64,000 nt of DNA, taken from Planosporangium thailandense (GTDB taxonomy: Bacteria; Actinomycetota; Actinomycetes; Mycobacteriales; Micromonosporaceae). Positions 52,291 through 60,901 of this stretch are shown here, in pieces. A program made the translations under genes and the position numbers. The notes under the pieces were generated by a model that was not told where the DNA came from, made no database searches, and was given only the letters and a program-made list of their open reading frames with translations. The DNA lies in contig NZ_JAATVY010000006.1 of the NCBI RefSeq assembly GCF_011947195.1, positions 186,001-250,000 of the forward strand, read 5' to 3'. Positions within the stretch are counted from its first letter, which is position 1; each line of letters opens with the position of its first letter.

Positions 52291-53106
52291 GTGCGAATTC
52301 GAGGCAGGTTCATCGGCATTGCCGCTGTCGTGGCGCTCGCGGCGGCCGTCCCGCTCGTGCTCAACCACGCGGCGGGAGCCAGCACCGCGCGCGGTGCGAA
52401 ATCAGGGGTCGACCTGACCGACCCCCACAAGAAGGACATCGCGATGCAGTTGGTGTCCAGCGCGGAGAACTCGTCACTGGACTGGAAGGCGCAGTACAAG
52501 TACATCGAGGACATCGGCGACGGGCGCGGCTACACCGCCGGGATCATCGGGTTCTGCTCCGGCACCGGAGACATGCTCGACCTCGTCCAGCTGTACACCA
52601 ACCGAAAGCCGGGCAACGTCCTGGCCAAGTACCTGCCGGCGCTGCGGAAGGTCAACGGGACCGACTCGCACGCCGGGCTCGACCCGACCTTCACCCGGGA
52701 CTGGGTCACCGCCGCCAAGGATCCGGCCTTCCAGCAGGCCCAGAACGACGAACGCGACCGCGTGTACTTCAACCCGGCCGTGTCGCAGGCGAAGAAGGAC
52801 GGCCTGCGCGCGCTCGGCCAGTTCGCCTACTACGACGCGGCGGTCATGCACGGCCCCGACGGGCTCGGCGCGATCCGTTCGAACGCGCTGAAGAAGGCGA
52901 AGCCACCCGCCCAGGGCGGCGACGAGGTGAAGTACCTGAACGCGTTCCTCGACGCCCGCGTCGTGGAGATGAAGAAGGAGGAGGCCCACTCCGACACCAG
53001 CCGCGTCGACACCGAGCAGCGGGTGTTCCTCAGGAACGGCAACCTCGACCTCGATCCGCCGCTGTCGTGGAAGGTCTACGGCGACCCGTACACGATCCCC
53101 AGGTAG
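52291..53106 (+). CDS. csn: Secreted chitosanase, glycoside hydrolase family 46
   Basis: Endo-acting enzyme that cleaves beta-1,4 bonds of chitosan with inversion. 271 residues: signal peptide (about 1-37, VALAAAVPLVLNHAAGAST), then a GH46 domain. The catalytic pair is Glu 59 in SSAENSSLDWKAQYKYIEDI and Asp 77 in IGDGRGYTAG, 18 residues apart as in the Streptomyces N174 enzyme. GIIGFCSGTGDML follows. GTG 52291 has GGAGG upstream. A 15-bp gap leads to an EEP gene. Confidence 0.97.
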   Translation: MRIRGRFIGIAAVVALAAAVPLVLNHAAGASTARGAKSGVDLTDPHKKDIAMQLVSSAENSSLDWKAQYKYIEDIGDGRGYTAGIIGFCSGTGDMLDLVQLYTNRKPGNVLAKYLPALRKVNGTDSHAGLDPTFTRDWVTAAKDPAFQQAQNDERDRVYFNPAVSQAKKDGLRALGQFAYYDAAVMHGPDGLGAIRSNALKKAKPPAQGGDEVKYLNAFLDARVVEMKKEEAHSDTSRVDTEQRVFLRNGNLDLDPPLSWKVYGDPYTIPR

Positions 53107-53120
53107 GCGAGACTGCACCT

Positions 53121-53939
53121 ATGGCGCTGACCGTGATGACCTACAACATCAAGTACGGCGGCCGGGACGGCCGGCTTGATTCGATCATCCGGGTCATCAC
53201 GGCGCAGCGGCCCGACGTGCTGGCTCTCGAGGAGCTCGCGGGCTTTCCCCGGGACGGCGGACGCCTGATGCGTCGGGTCGCCGACGCCACCGGGATGCGT
53301 GCCTTTCTCGCCCGGTCGCGGCTCGGAGGCCAGCCGGTCGCCGTCCTGGTCCGGCAGCCGGCCGCGGTGCGGTCCGCCGGCTCGATCCGGCGGCCGTTCC
53401 ACCACGCCGCCGCCGAGGTGACGGTGGCGACCGACCGCGGACCGCTCACGGTCATCGGCACCCACCTGTACCCGTTCTCCGGTGGCCGGCGAGGGTGGGA
53501 GGCCGGGTGGCTCGCCAGCCGCGCCGATCCCGGGCGCATGGTGCTGGTCATGGGCGACCTGAACACCCTCGACCCGTGGACCGACCACACCGACCAGCTA
53601 CGTACGCTCGCGCCGCACTACCGGTCCCGGCACCTCACCCGCTCCGGCGAGGTCGACACCCGGGCGGTGCGGCGACTCGCCGACGCCGGCTTCGTCGACC
53701 TGTTCCGCGCGGTCGGCGACCGGCCGGGCGCGCAGCGCCACACGGTGCCGACCGCGCACGGGGGCGGCCAGGAGTTCGCCCGCATGCGGCTGGACTACAT
53801 CCTCGGTACCCCGCCGGTCGCCCGCCTGGCCCGGTCGTGCCGGGTCGTCTCCGGCGCCGACTGCGGCGACTGCGAGACCGCCTCCGACCACTACCCCCTC
53901 GTTGCTACCGTGGACCTCACGCTCGTCGAGCCGGGGTAG
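53121..53939 (+). CDS. Endonuclease/exonuclease/phosphatase family protein
   Basis: 272-residue DNase I-like Mg2+-dependent phosphoesterase. All core motifs are visible: MTYNIKYG (Asn), LALEELAG (Glu), GTHLYPF (His), VMGDLNTL (Asp/Asn), RLDYILG and the catalytic SDHYPLVATV. No signal peptide. Substrates in the family range from DNA to phosphoinositides and sphingomyelin, so none is assigned. ATG 53121 lies 15 bp after csn and could be co-transcribed. Confidence 0.92.
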   Translation: MALTVMTYNIKYGGRDGRLDSIIRVITAQRPDVLALEELAGFPRDGGRLMRRVADATGMRAFLARSRLGGQPVAVLVRQPAAVRSAGSIRRPFHHAAAEVTVATDRGPLTVIGTHLYPFSGGRRGWEAGWLASRADPGRMVLVMGDLNTLDPWTDHTDQLRTLAPHYRSRHLTRSGEVDTRAVRRLADAGFVDLFRAVGDRPGAQRHTVPTAHGGGQEFARMRLDYILGTPPVARLARSCRVVSGADCGDCETASDHYPLVATVDLTLVEPG

Positions 53940-53948
53940 GGTCGGATC

Positions 53949-55499
53949 ATGGACGTGCCGGAAGATCAGCGCGCCCGGCGTCTCTTCGGCGGAGGCGCGA
54001 TGGCGCCGGGCAATCTCGCCGCGAGCCCGTTCCGGGTCGACCGGGACCGCATCGTCAGCTCACCCCACTTCGCGCGGCTCGGTGGCGTCACCCAGGTGAT
54101 CAGCCCGGGCGGATCGGGCCTGCTGGTGCACAACCGGCTGACGCACAGCCTGAAGGTCGCCCAGGTGGCCCGGGCCATCACGGAACGGCTGACCGCCGAT
54201 CCCCGGTACCGCGACCTTCTCGGCAAGCTCGGCGGGTGCGACGCCGACGTGGTCGAGGCCGCCGCGCTCGCCCACGACCTCGGGCACCCCCCGTTCGGCC
54301 ACCTCGGCGAGCGGATCCTCGACACCGTCGCCCGGCAGCGGTTCTCCTTGCCGGACGGGTTCGAGGGCAACGCGCAGTCGTACCGGATCGTCACCAGCAC
54401 CGAGATCCGCGGCGAGACCATCGGCCTGGACCTCACAGCCGCCGTCCGGGCGGCGATGCTCAAGTACCCGTGGACCCGCCACACCTACCCGCAGCCGCAC
54501 GTGCGCTTCCTCGATCCCCCGCCGCGCGGCGCCTCTCCCCCGCCCGGTGACCCGACCCGGGGATCGGCCAAGTTCGGCGCGTACGTGACGGAGCTGAACG
54601 ACCTGCGACAGGCTCGAGAGCCGTTCAGGGGCCGGCTCGCCGACTGGCAGCAGACCGTGGAGGCGTCGGTGATGGACACCGCCGACGACATCGCGTACGC
54701 CATCCACGACGTGGAGGACTTCCACCGGGTGGGCGTGCTCCAGCAGGGATCGGTCGCCACCGAGCTGATGGCGTGGCAGCGCGACGCCGACGAACTGCGG
54801 GCGCTGCCGGACGCGACCGTCGACGCGACCGCCCGGCGGCCGGGCCGCTCGGTCGAGCAGCTTCGCCGCACCCTGCGGCGCAAGGACAGCTGGATCGCGT
54901 GCGACGACGCGTTCCGCGCGGCCGTGGAGCACGTACGGCTCGAGCTGGTCGACGGGCTGCTGGCGGCGCCGTTCGACGGGTCGATCGAGGCCGAACAGGG
55001 CGTGGCGCGCTTCTCCGCACGCTGGACGCGCCGGCTCATCGACGCGATCGAGGTACGGCCGGACCCGCCGGTACGCTCCGGCCACGTGCTGCTGGGCCAG
55101 GCGCAGTGGCACGAGGTCCAGGTACTGAAGTTCGTGCATCACCGGTTCGTACTGGCCCGGCCGGACCTGGCCCTGCACCAGCGCGGCCAGGCCCGGTCGA
55201 TCGAGCTGCTGGTGGAGGCGCTGCACGACTGGCTGGTCGATCCGGAGGAGACGGCGCGGCTGCCGCGCCGGATCCACGACCTGGTCGAGCTGTCGGAGGC
55301 AGAGATGGCCGGGCTGGTCGACGACCCGGCCACGCTCGGTCTGATCACCCGCCCGACCCGCGCCGAGCTCACCGCGATGGCCCGCGGCCGGGCGATCATC
55401 GACTTCGTCGCGTCGCTGACCGACGGCCAGGCGGTGGCGCTGCTCGACGCGCTTTCTGGACGGTCGCGCCAGTTGTGGACCGACTCGTTCGTCCTCTGA
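53949..55499 (+). CDS. dgt: Deoxyguanosinetriphosphate triphosphohydrolase-like protein
   Basis: HD-domain enzyme that cleaves dNTPs to deoxynucleoside and triphosphate. 516 residues with N-terminal RLFGGGAMAPGNLAASPFRVDRDRI, LGGVTQV, TRLTHSLKVAQVAR-like HNRLTHSLKVAQVARA, the HD motif AALAHDLGHPPFGHLGE (His-Asp about 109-110), YPWTRH and TADDIAYAIHDVEDF. TAGGGT (53937-53942) six bases before ATG 53949 is a leaderless-type -10 box, and its TAG is the stop codon of the previous gene. Confidence 0.95.
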   Translation: MDVPEDQRARRLFGGGAMAPGNLAASPFRVDRDRIVSSPHFARLGGVTQVISPGGSGLLVHNRLTHSLKVAQVARAITERLTADPRYRDLLGKLGGCDADVVEAAALAHDLGHPPFGHLGERILDTVARQRFSLPDGFEGNAQSYRIVTSTEIRGETIGLDLTAAVRAAMLKYPWTRHTYPQPHVRFLDPPPRGASPPPGDPTRGSAKFGAYVTELNDLRQAREPFRGRLADWQQTVEASVMDTADDIAYAIHDVEDFHRVGVLQQGSVATELMAWQRDADELRALPDATVDATARRPGRSVEQLRRTLRRKDSWIACDDAFRAAVEHVRLELVDGLLAAPFDGSIEAEQGVARFSARWTRRLIDAIEVRPDPPVRSGHVLLGQAQWHEVQVLKFVHHRFVLARPDLALHQRGQARSIELLVEALHDWLVDPEETARLPRRIHDLVELSEAEMAGLVDDPATLGLITRPTRAELTAMARGRAIIDFVASLTDGQAVALLDALSGRSRQLWTDSFVL

Positions 55500-55587
55500 C
55501 CGCGGGGTTCGTCACGGAGATGGCTCCTGATGCCGTTACCGCCAGATCCGCTCCCCGTCACCGGTGGTGCGCATCGCGGGGGTCCGC

Positions 55588-56073
55588 TCAGACGTCCGTG
55601 GCCGATGCAAACCGTAGGTGGTCTTTCGCCCACGATGCGGCCGCGGTGACCAACGCCGGCAGCTCCGCCGGCGTGTCCAGTTCGACCACGTCGTCGACCG
55701 ACACCCACCGCACGCCGGCGACCTCGTCGAGTTGCGCGGTCAGCTCGCCGGGCAGCGCGCGCAGCACGTAGACCAGGTCGATGTGACGGTGCGGCCCGAC
55801 CTTCTGGTCGGCGACGTCCATCTCGACAATCGTGTACGGCGCGGCATGCGTGGTTACGGCCGGATGGGTGAACAGCGCGTTGCCGACCACTTCGGTGCGC
55901 ACCCCGGTCTCCTCCAGAACTTCCCGCCGGGCAGCCTGGGCCGGGTCCTCGTTGGGGTCGATGTGACCGCCGGGATAGAGCCAGCAGCCGAGCTTGTTGT
56001 GGTGCACCAGCAGCACCCGCCCCTGATTGTCGAAGACGATCGCGGAGGCGGTGAAGTGGCGGATCCCGGTCAT
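55588..56073 (-). CDS. NUDIX hydrolase
   Basis: 161-residue pyrophosphohydrolase. The Nudix box reads GGHIDPNEDPAQAARREVLEETG with the metal-binding RExxEE pattern at about 45-60. The substrate is unknown (nucleotide, cofactor or sugar diphosphate). ATG 56073 has AGGAG upstream. Divergent from the XRE regulator (188 bp) and convergent with dgt. Confidence 0.93.
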   Translation of the reverse strand: MTGIRHFTASAIVFDNQGRVLLVHHNKLGCWLYPGGHIDPNEDPAQAARREVLEETGVRTEVVGNALFTHPAVTTHAAPYTIVEMDVADQKVGPHRHIDLVYVLRALPGELTAQLDEVAGVRWVSVDDVVELDTPAELPALVTAAASWAKDHLRFASATDV

Positions 56074-56261
56074 GCGGCTTCTCCTGCGCGGGCGAGGGCG
56101 GCGACACGGTCGGCCATCCACTCTACGGTCGCATCCGCCGCCCTCGGCGTGGTGCTGCCGCCGATCCCTCCACAGTGCTCCATCGCCGCGTACCGTGGAT
56201 GCCACGGCGGGTGCGCCGGGGAGACCGTCCGCCCGCACCTGTCCTCTACCAGGGGATCACC

Positions 56262-57419
56262 GTGCCGCCACGTAACCGTGCCGCTGTCGACCCGCGCTTC
56301 CCTGCGGAACTGCGCCGCCTGCGATTAGCCCGCGGCCTGTCGCTGCGAGCCCTCGCCGCGCTCGTCTACCAGGGAAAGAGCCTCGTGCACGAGCTGGAGA
56401 CCGGGCAGGCGCAGCCCACCGTGGACATCACTGGCCGGCTCGACGCGGCGCTCGGGGCTGGCGGTGCACTGAACCGGCTCGTACAGGCCGGACCAGAGAT
56501 TTCCGCAGACGATCAAGACCGGCTCGACTACGTCGCGCGGTGCCCGCGACGCGCCGACACGGCCACCATCGACGCCCTGGAGACGCTGCTCGCGGGCCAG
56601 CGCCGACTCGAGGATTCGATCGGCGCCGCCGCCGTACTCCCGGCGGTACGTGCCGAACTGGACCTGCTGACCGACCTGGTCGACGAAGCCCGCGAGCCGA
56701 TACGTCTCCGGCTGGTCGACCTGAGCGGGCAGTGGGCTCAGTTTCTGGGCTGGCTGCACATCGCCACCGGCGAACCGGCCGCCGCGCGGGCGTGGCTCGG
56801 CCAGGCGCTGGAGTGGGCGACCGAGGCTTACAACAAGGACATGATCGGCACCGTACTGTCGTTCCGCGGCTACCTGGCCGAGGAGCAGGGACAGATGGGC
56901 TCGGCGATCGGCCTCACGCGGGTCAGTCTCCGCGACCCGCACGTATTCGTTGGGCAACGCGCCTACGACCAATACCAGCTGGCCCGGGCATTGGCCCGGG
57001 TCGGCGACCGGACGGACGCGGTTGAAGCCCTCGCCGCCGGCGACGACCTGGCGCAGGCTGCCGCTGCGTACGACGGGGTGATGCCGCCGTGGCACTACTA
57101 CCGCAGCCCGGCGTTCTTCGCGCTCGAGGGCGGTGTCGTGTACCGCCTCCTCGGCCAGCAGCAGCCGGACCGCAGCGTCCAGGCGGTGGAGCTGCTCACC
57201 TCGGGTATCGAGGGGCTGCCGGCCGATGCGCAGGGCGCCGATTGGGCCGGGGTGTACCTGTGTCACCTCGCCGCCGCGCATGGCCAGCTCGGTGACGTGC
57301 GGACAGCAGAGGAAGTACTGGAGCGGGTTCGAGCCATCGCCCGCGCGACGCGGTCTGCTCGGCTGACGGCTCGGGTGTCCACCACTGCCCGCCGGCTCGG
57401 CTTGTCCGCGGACACGTAG
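56262..57419 (+). CDS. XRE family regulator with TPR-like domain
   Basis: 385-residue DNA-binding regulator. N-terminal helix-turn-helix: ELRRLRLARGLSLRALAALVYQGKSLVHELETGQ. The remainder (about 100-385) is all-helical and TPR-like (WAQFLGWLHIATGEPAAARAWLGQAL, DQYQLARALARVGDRTDAVEAL), which commonly binds peptides or partners. GTG 56262 has AGGGG upstream. In actinobacteria such regulators often sit beside a tiny partner gene, as here. Confidence 0.92.
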   Translation: MPPRNRAAVDPRFPAELRRLRLARGLSLRALAALVYQGKSLVHELETGQAQPTVDITGRLDAALGAGGALNRLVQAGPEISADDQDRLDYVARCPRRADTATIDALETLLAGQRRLEDSIGAAAVLPAVRAELDLLTDLVDEAREPIRLRLVDLSGQWAQFLGWLHIATGEPAAARAWLGQALEWATEAYNKDMIGTVLSFRGYLAEEQGQMGSAIGLTRVSLRDPHVFVGQRAYDQYQLARALARVGDRTDAVEALAAGDDLAQAAAAYDGVMPPWHYYRSPAFFALEGGVVYRLLGQQQPDRSVQAVELLTSGIEGLPADAQGADWAGVYLCHLAAAHGQLGDVRTAEEVLERVRAIARATRSARLTARVSTTARRLGLSADT

Positions 57420-57493
57420 CGGACACGCGGCCCCTATCTCGTCACCGTGCGCTCACCGGACGCTAGGGGTGGGTGCGGCGGTTGGAGGCCAGC

Positions 57494-57673
57494 GTGGATC
57501 GCGACGAGATCGCCATAACCAAGGTTCTGCACCGTTCGGACGTGTACTGGCGCAACTGTGAGGTGTTCGCCGGCTGTTCCTGCGGGACCCCGTACCACCC
57601 GTGCGACAAGCTACGGGCGGCGCTTGAGGGCGAGCGTCGGATGGACGTCTCGACCCGCAACGTCGGCCGGTGA
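57494..57673 (+). CDS. Tiny Cys-containing protein downstream of the XRE regulator
   Basis: 59 residues: DRDEIAITKVLHRSDVYW, then CEVFAGCSCGTPYHPCDKLRAAL with four Cys, then a basic tail. GTG 57494 follows GGAGGCCAGC. No family recognised; not a DUF397-type partner. The Cys cluster could bind a metal. The stop is followed within 60 bases by another tiny gene. Confidence 0.65.
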   Translation: MDRDEIAITKVLHRSDVYWRNCEVFAGCSCGTPYHPCDKLRAALEGERRMDVSTRNVGR

Positions 57674-57728
57674 GCTATACGACCGGTTCCTCGAGTGGTT
57701 GACGGACTATCCCAAGGAGGGTCAACAC

Positions 57729-57908
57729 TTGCCGGCGTACGTTGCCATTCCCCTATTGGTCGGCGTTGCGTTCCTAGGCTGGGTCGCAGGAATGCTGACT
57801 TTCAAGCGCTCGCTTTCGTGGTGCAAGAAATGCGGCCGGGTACTGGTCTGTGCGACCTGTTCCGTTGACCTACCGAGTGCGGACATCTTCCGAAGCAGCC
57901 CGAAATGA
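57729..57908 (+). CDS. Tiny membrane protein with zinc-ribbon-like tail
   Basis: 59 residues: one transmembrane helix (YVAIPLLVGVAFLGWVAGMLTF) followed by a CKKCGRVLVCATC pair of CxxC motifs facing, by the positive-inside rule, the cytoplasm. TTG 57729 has AAGGAGG eight bases upstream, the strongest start signal here. No family recognised. Probably expressed with the upstream tiny gene. Confidence 0.68.
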   Translation: MPAYVAIPLLVGVAFLGWVAGMLTFKRSLSWCKKCGRVLVCATCSVDLPSADIFRSSPK

Positions 57909-57994
57909 TGGCGCGGAGCAGCGCGAGTGGCCTTCAGGTGACGTACCGTCAACTGCCCGGCCGGTACCAACCAACACTCGTCTAGGCTGCGGGG

Positions 57995-58447
57995 ATGACT
58001 CAGGGCGACGATGATCCGCGCCTGTTGCGCCGCGAGGACTTCCCCGTCCTGCGCGAGCAGCCCACCCGCTGGTCGGACGAGGACGTCTACGGTCACGTCA
58101 ACAACGTGGTCCACTACCTGATGTTCGACACGGCCGTCAACGGCTGGCTCATGGAGGCGACCGGCACCGACATCCGGCGGTTGCCGGCGATCGGCCTGGT
58201 CGTCGAGACCTCCTGCCGGTACTTCGCCGAGCTGCGCTTCCCCGAAGTGGTCACGGCCGGGATCGGTCTGGAGCGGCTCGGCACGTCGAGCGTGGTCTAC
58301 CGGCTGGCGCTGTTCGGGCAGCACTCGCAAGCGCCGGCCGCGGTCGGGCGCTTCGTGCACGTGTACGTCGACGCCCGGGACCGCCGCCCGGTCGGAGTGC
58401 CCGACGAGATCCGCAAGGCCCTGCGAACGCTGGAGGGGACGGCATGA
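57995..58447 (+). CDS. Acyl-CoA thioesterase, 4HBT hot-dog fold
   Basis: 150 residues of a 4-hydroxybenzoyl-CoA thioesterase-like hot-dog fold: TRWSDEDVYGHVNNVVHYLMFDTAVN (the catalytic-type Asp/Glu near YGHVNN), SCRYFAELRFPE, and FVHVYVDARDRRPV. Hydrolyses an acyl-CoA. TAGGCT (57983-57988) six bases before ATG 57995 marks a leaderless start. Overlaps the next gene as ATGA, so they are coupled. Confidence 0.9.
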   Translation: MTQGDDDPRLLRREDFPVLREQPTRWSDEDVYGHVNNVVHYLMFDTAVNGWLMEATGTDIRRLPAIGLVVETSCRYFAELRFPEVVTAGIGLERLGTSSVVYRLALFGQHSQAPAAVGRFVHVYVDARDRRPVGVPDEIRKALRTLEGTA

Positions 58448-59712
58448 GTACCGAGACCGTGTTCACGTACGGTACGCCCGAGCTGAAGTTCGGCGCCGGC
58501 GCCGCCGACGAGATCGGCTTCGACCTGAGCCGGTACGGGGTGCGCCGGGTCCTCGTCGTCACCGATGCCGGCGTCGCCGCCACCGGCTCGCCGCAGCGGG
58601 TGGCCGACGCGATGCGCGGGTACGGCATCGAGGCCGAGGTCTTCGCGGAGGCGCACGTCGAGCCGACCGACGCCTCGCTGCGCCACGCCGTCGACTGGGC
58701 GCGGGCCAACGGCCCCTGGGACGCGTTCGTGGCCGTCGGCGGCGGGTCCAGCATCGACACCGCGAAGGCGGTCAACCTGCTGACCACCAACCCCGGCGAG
58801 CTGATGGACTACGTCAACGCGCCGGTCGGCGCCGGCCGCGCCCCGTCGCAGCCGCTCAAGCCGCTGGTCGCCGTGCCGACCACGACCGGCACCGGTTCGG
58901 AGAGCACCACGATCTGCGTGCTCGACGTGCTCGACCTCAAGGTGAAGACGGGCATCAGCCATGCCCGGCTGCGGCCGACCCTCGCGGTGGTCGACCCGCT
59001 GCTGACGATGACGCAGCCGGCCGCCGTGACCGCCGCCTGCGGCATGGACATCCTCTGCCACGCGCTGGAGAGCTACACGGCCAAGCCGTACACCGCCTTC
59101 GCGCGCAAGAAGCCGGAAGAGCGGGTGCCGTACTGCGGCGCGAACCCGGTCTCGGACATGTGGTCGGAGAAGGCGCTCGAACTGCTGGCGCGGTCGCTGC
59201 GCGCCGCCGTCGCCGACGGCGACGACCTGCGGGCGCGGACCGACATGGCGCTCGCCGCCACGTTCGCCGGCATGGGCTTCGGCAACGCCGGGGTGCACAT
59301 CCCGCACGCCAACGCGTATCCGATCGCCGGCGGCGTGCGGGAGTACCGTCCGGCGGGTTACCCGGACGACGAACCGCTGGTGCCGCACGGGATGGCTGTC
59401 GCGCTCACCGCGCCGGCGGCGTTCGGCTTCACCTTCCCGGCGTGCCCGGACCGGCACGTGAAAGCGGCCGGGCTGCTGGCGCCCGACGCAGCAGCCCGCG
59501 ACCCGGCACGGCTGCTGCCGGCCGCGCTGACCGCTCTCATGCGCGACATCGGAATCCCGAACGGTATCGGCGAGGTCGGCTACACGGAGTCCGATGTGGA
59601 CACACTGGTCGCCGGGTCGATGAAGCAGCAGCGGCTGCTGGCGACCGCGCCCCGGCCGGTGGGCCCCGACGACCTCGCCGAGATCTTCGTACGCTCGATC
59701 ACCTTGTCGTGA
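58444..59712 (+). CDS. Hydroxyacid-oxoacid transhydrogenase-like Fe-alcohol dehydrogenase
   Basis: 422-residue group III iron-dependent alcohol dehydrogenase. It carries the long insert after YTAKPYTA (RKKPEERVPYCGANPVSD) that marks hydroxyacid-oxoacid transhydrogenase (ADHFE1-like), which passes hydride from 4-hydroxybutyrate to 2-oxoglutarate. Other marks: GGGSSIDTAKAVNLL and the metal-ligand His in GMDILCHALESY and PHANAYPI. GGAGGGG precedes ATG 58444. Coupled to the thioesterase; the end overlaps the convergent Zn-ADH gene by 14 bp. Confidence 0.92.
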   Translation: MSTETVFTYGTPELKFGAGAADEIGFDLSRYGVRRVLVVTDAGVAATGSPQRVADAMRGYGIEAEVFAEAHVEPTDASLRHAVDWARANGPWDAFVAVGGGSSIDTAKAVNLLTTNPGELMDYVNAPVGAGRAPSQPLKPLVAVPTTTGTGSESTTICVLDVLDLKVKTGISHARLRPTLAVVDPLLTMTQPAAVTAACGMDILCHALESYTAKPYTAFARKKPEERVPYCGANPVSDMWSEKALELLARSLRAAVADGDDLRARTDMALAATFAGMGFGNAGVHIPHANAYPIAGGVREYRPAGYPDDEPLVPHGMAVALTAPAAFGFTFPACPDRHVKAAGLLAPDAAARDPARLLPAALTALMRDIGIPNGIGEVGYTESDVDTLVAGSMKQQRLLATAPRPVGPDDLAEIFVRSITLS

Positions 59713-60901
59713 ACCGGCCGTCCCCGTTCGGCGAGAACACGGCCCGTACGCAGCCGTCCCTCTTGTGCTTGAACAGGTCGTAGCCGCGCGCGCCCTCGGA
59801 CAGCGGCATCGGGTGCGTCATGAGGTAGGCGGTCTTGAACTCGCCACGCGACATCCGCTCCAGCAGCATCGGGATGTACCGCTCACCGTGCTGCTGGGCC
59901 GAGCGCATCGTAAGGCCCTTGTTCATCAGCGCGCCCATCGGGAAGTCGTCGATCCACCCCGCGAACACGCCCAGCACGTACACCATGCCGCCCTTGCGGC
60001 AGGACATGATCGCCTGGCGCAGCGCGTGCGGCCGGTCGGTCTCCATGACGCGGGTCTGCTGCTTGACCTGCTCCCAGCGGTACGCCACCGTGTGCGGGCT
60101 GTGCGCCTCCATGCCGACGGCCTCGATGCAGACGTCCGGGCCCCGCCCGTCGGTGCGCTCGCGCAGCTCGCCGTCGATGTCGGTCTCCTCGTAGTTGAGC
60201 GTGTCCACACCGAGGTGGTGGGCGGCCATGTCGAGGCGGTAGTCGAACCGGTCGATGACGATCACCCGGGACGCGCCGAGCACCTGCGCCGCCTGGGCGG
60301 CCATCTGGCCCACTCCCCCGGCGCCCCACACCGCCACCACGTCACCGGCCTTGACCTCGCCGAGGTCGGCACCCATCCAGCCGGTGGGCGCGGCGTCGGA
60401 CGCGAACAGGGCATCCACGTCGTCGACGCCCTCGGGGACGGTGAAGGCGACCCGGTCGGCGTACGGCACCCGGACGTACTGTGCGTGGCTGCCCTTGAAA
60501 CCGCCCATGGCGTGCGAGTACCCGAAGATGCCGGCCGGGCTCTGGCCCCACATCATCTCCGGGATGCCGGGGTTGGTGTTGCCGTTGTCGCAGCACGAGT
60601 AGAGGCCCTGCTCGCAGAACCAGCAGCGGCCGCAGGCGATGACCGAGCAGACGACCACGCGGTCGCCGACGTGATGGCGGCGGACCTCCGGACCGGTCTC
60701 GACGACCTCGCCGAGGAACTCGTGGCCGATCACGTCACCGGCGCGCATGGCGGGAATGTACCCGTCCAGCAGGTGCAGGTCGGACCCGCAGACCGAGCTG
60801 AGGCGCACCTTGATGATCATGTCCTGGTTGTTGAGGATCTGTGGATCGGGTACCTCCTCGACCCCCAGCTCGTTCACGCCTTCCCAGCAGAGCGCCTTCA
60901 C
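59699..60901 (-). CDS. Zinc-dependent alcohol dehydrogenase (formaldehyde-dehydrogenase-like)
   Basis: 400-residue MDR-family enzyme: catalytic zinc Cys in SVCGSDLHLLDGY, GHEFLGEV, structural zinc Cys run in CGRCWFCEQGLYSCC, and NAD(P) Rossmann motif GAGGVGQMAA. The later insert (YRWEQVKQQTRVMETDRPHAL) is typical of glutathione-independent formaldehyde dehydrogenase-like enzymes. Substrate unproven. GTG 60901 overlaps the upstream stop as GTGA and follows GAGGGG. Confidence 0.93.
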   Translation of the reverse strand: MKALCWEGVNELGVEEVPDPQILNNQDMIIKVRLSSVCGSDLHLLDGYIPAMRAGDVIGHEFLGEVVETGPEVRRHHVGDRVVVCSVIACGRCWFCEQGLYSCCDNGNTNPGIPEMMWGQSPAGIFGYSHAMGGFKGSHAQYVRVPYADRVAFTVPEGVDDVDALFASDAAPTGWMGADLGEVKAGDVVAVWGAGGVGQMAAQAAQVLGASRVIVIDRFDYRLDMAAHHLGVDTLNYEETDIDGELRERTDGRGPDVCIEAVGMEAHSPHTVAYRWEQVKQQTRVMETDRPHALRQAIMSCRKGGMVYVLGVFAGWIDDFPMGALMNKGLTMRSAQQHGERYIPMLLERMSRGEFKTAYLMTHPMPLSEGARGYDLFKHKRDGCVRAVFSPNGDGRFTTR

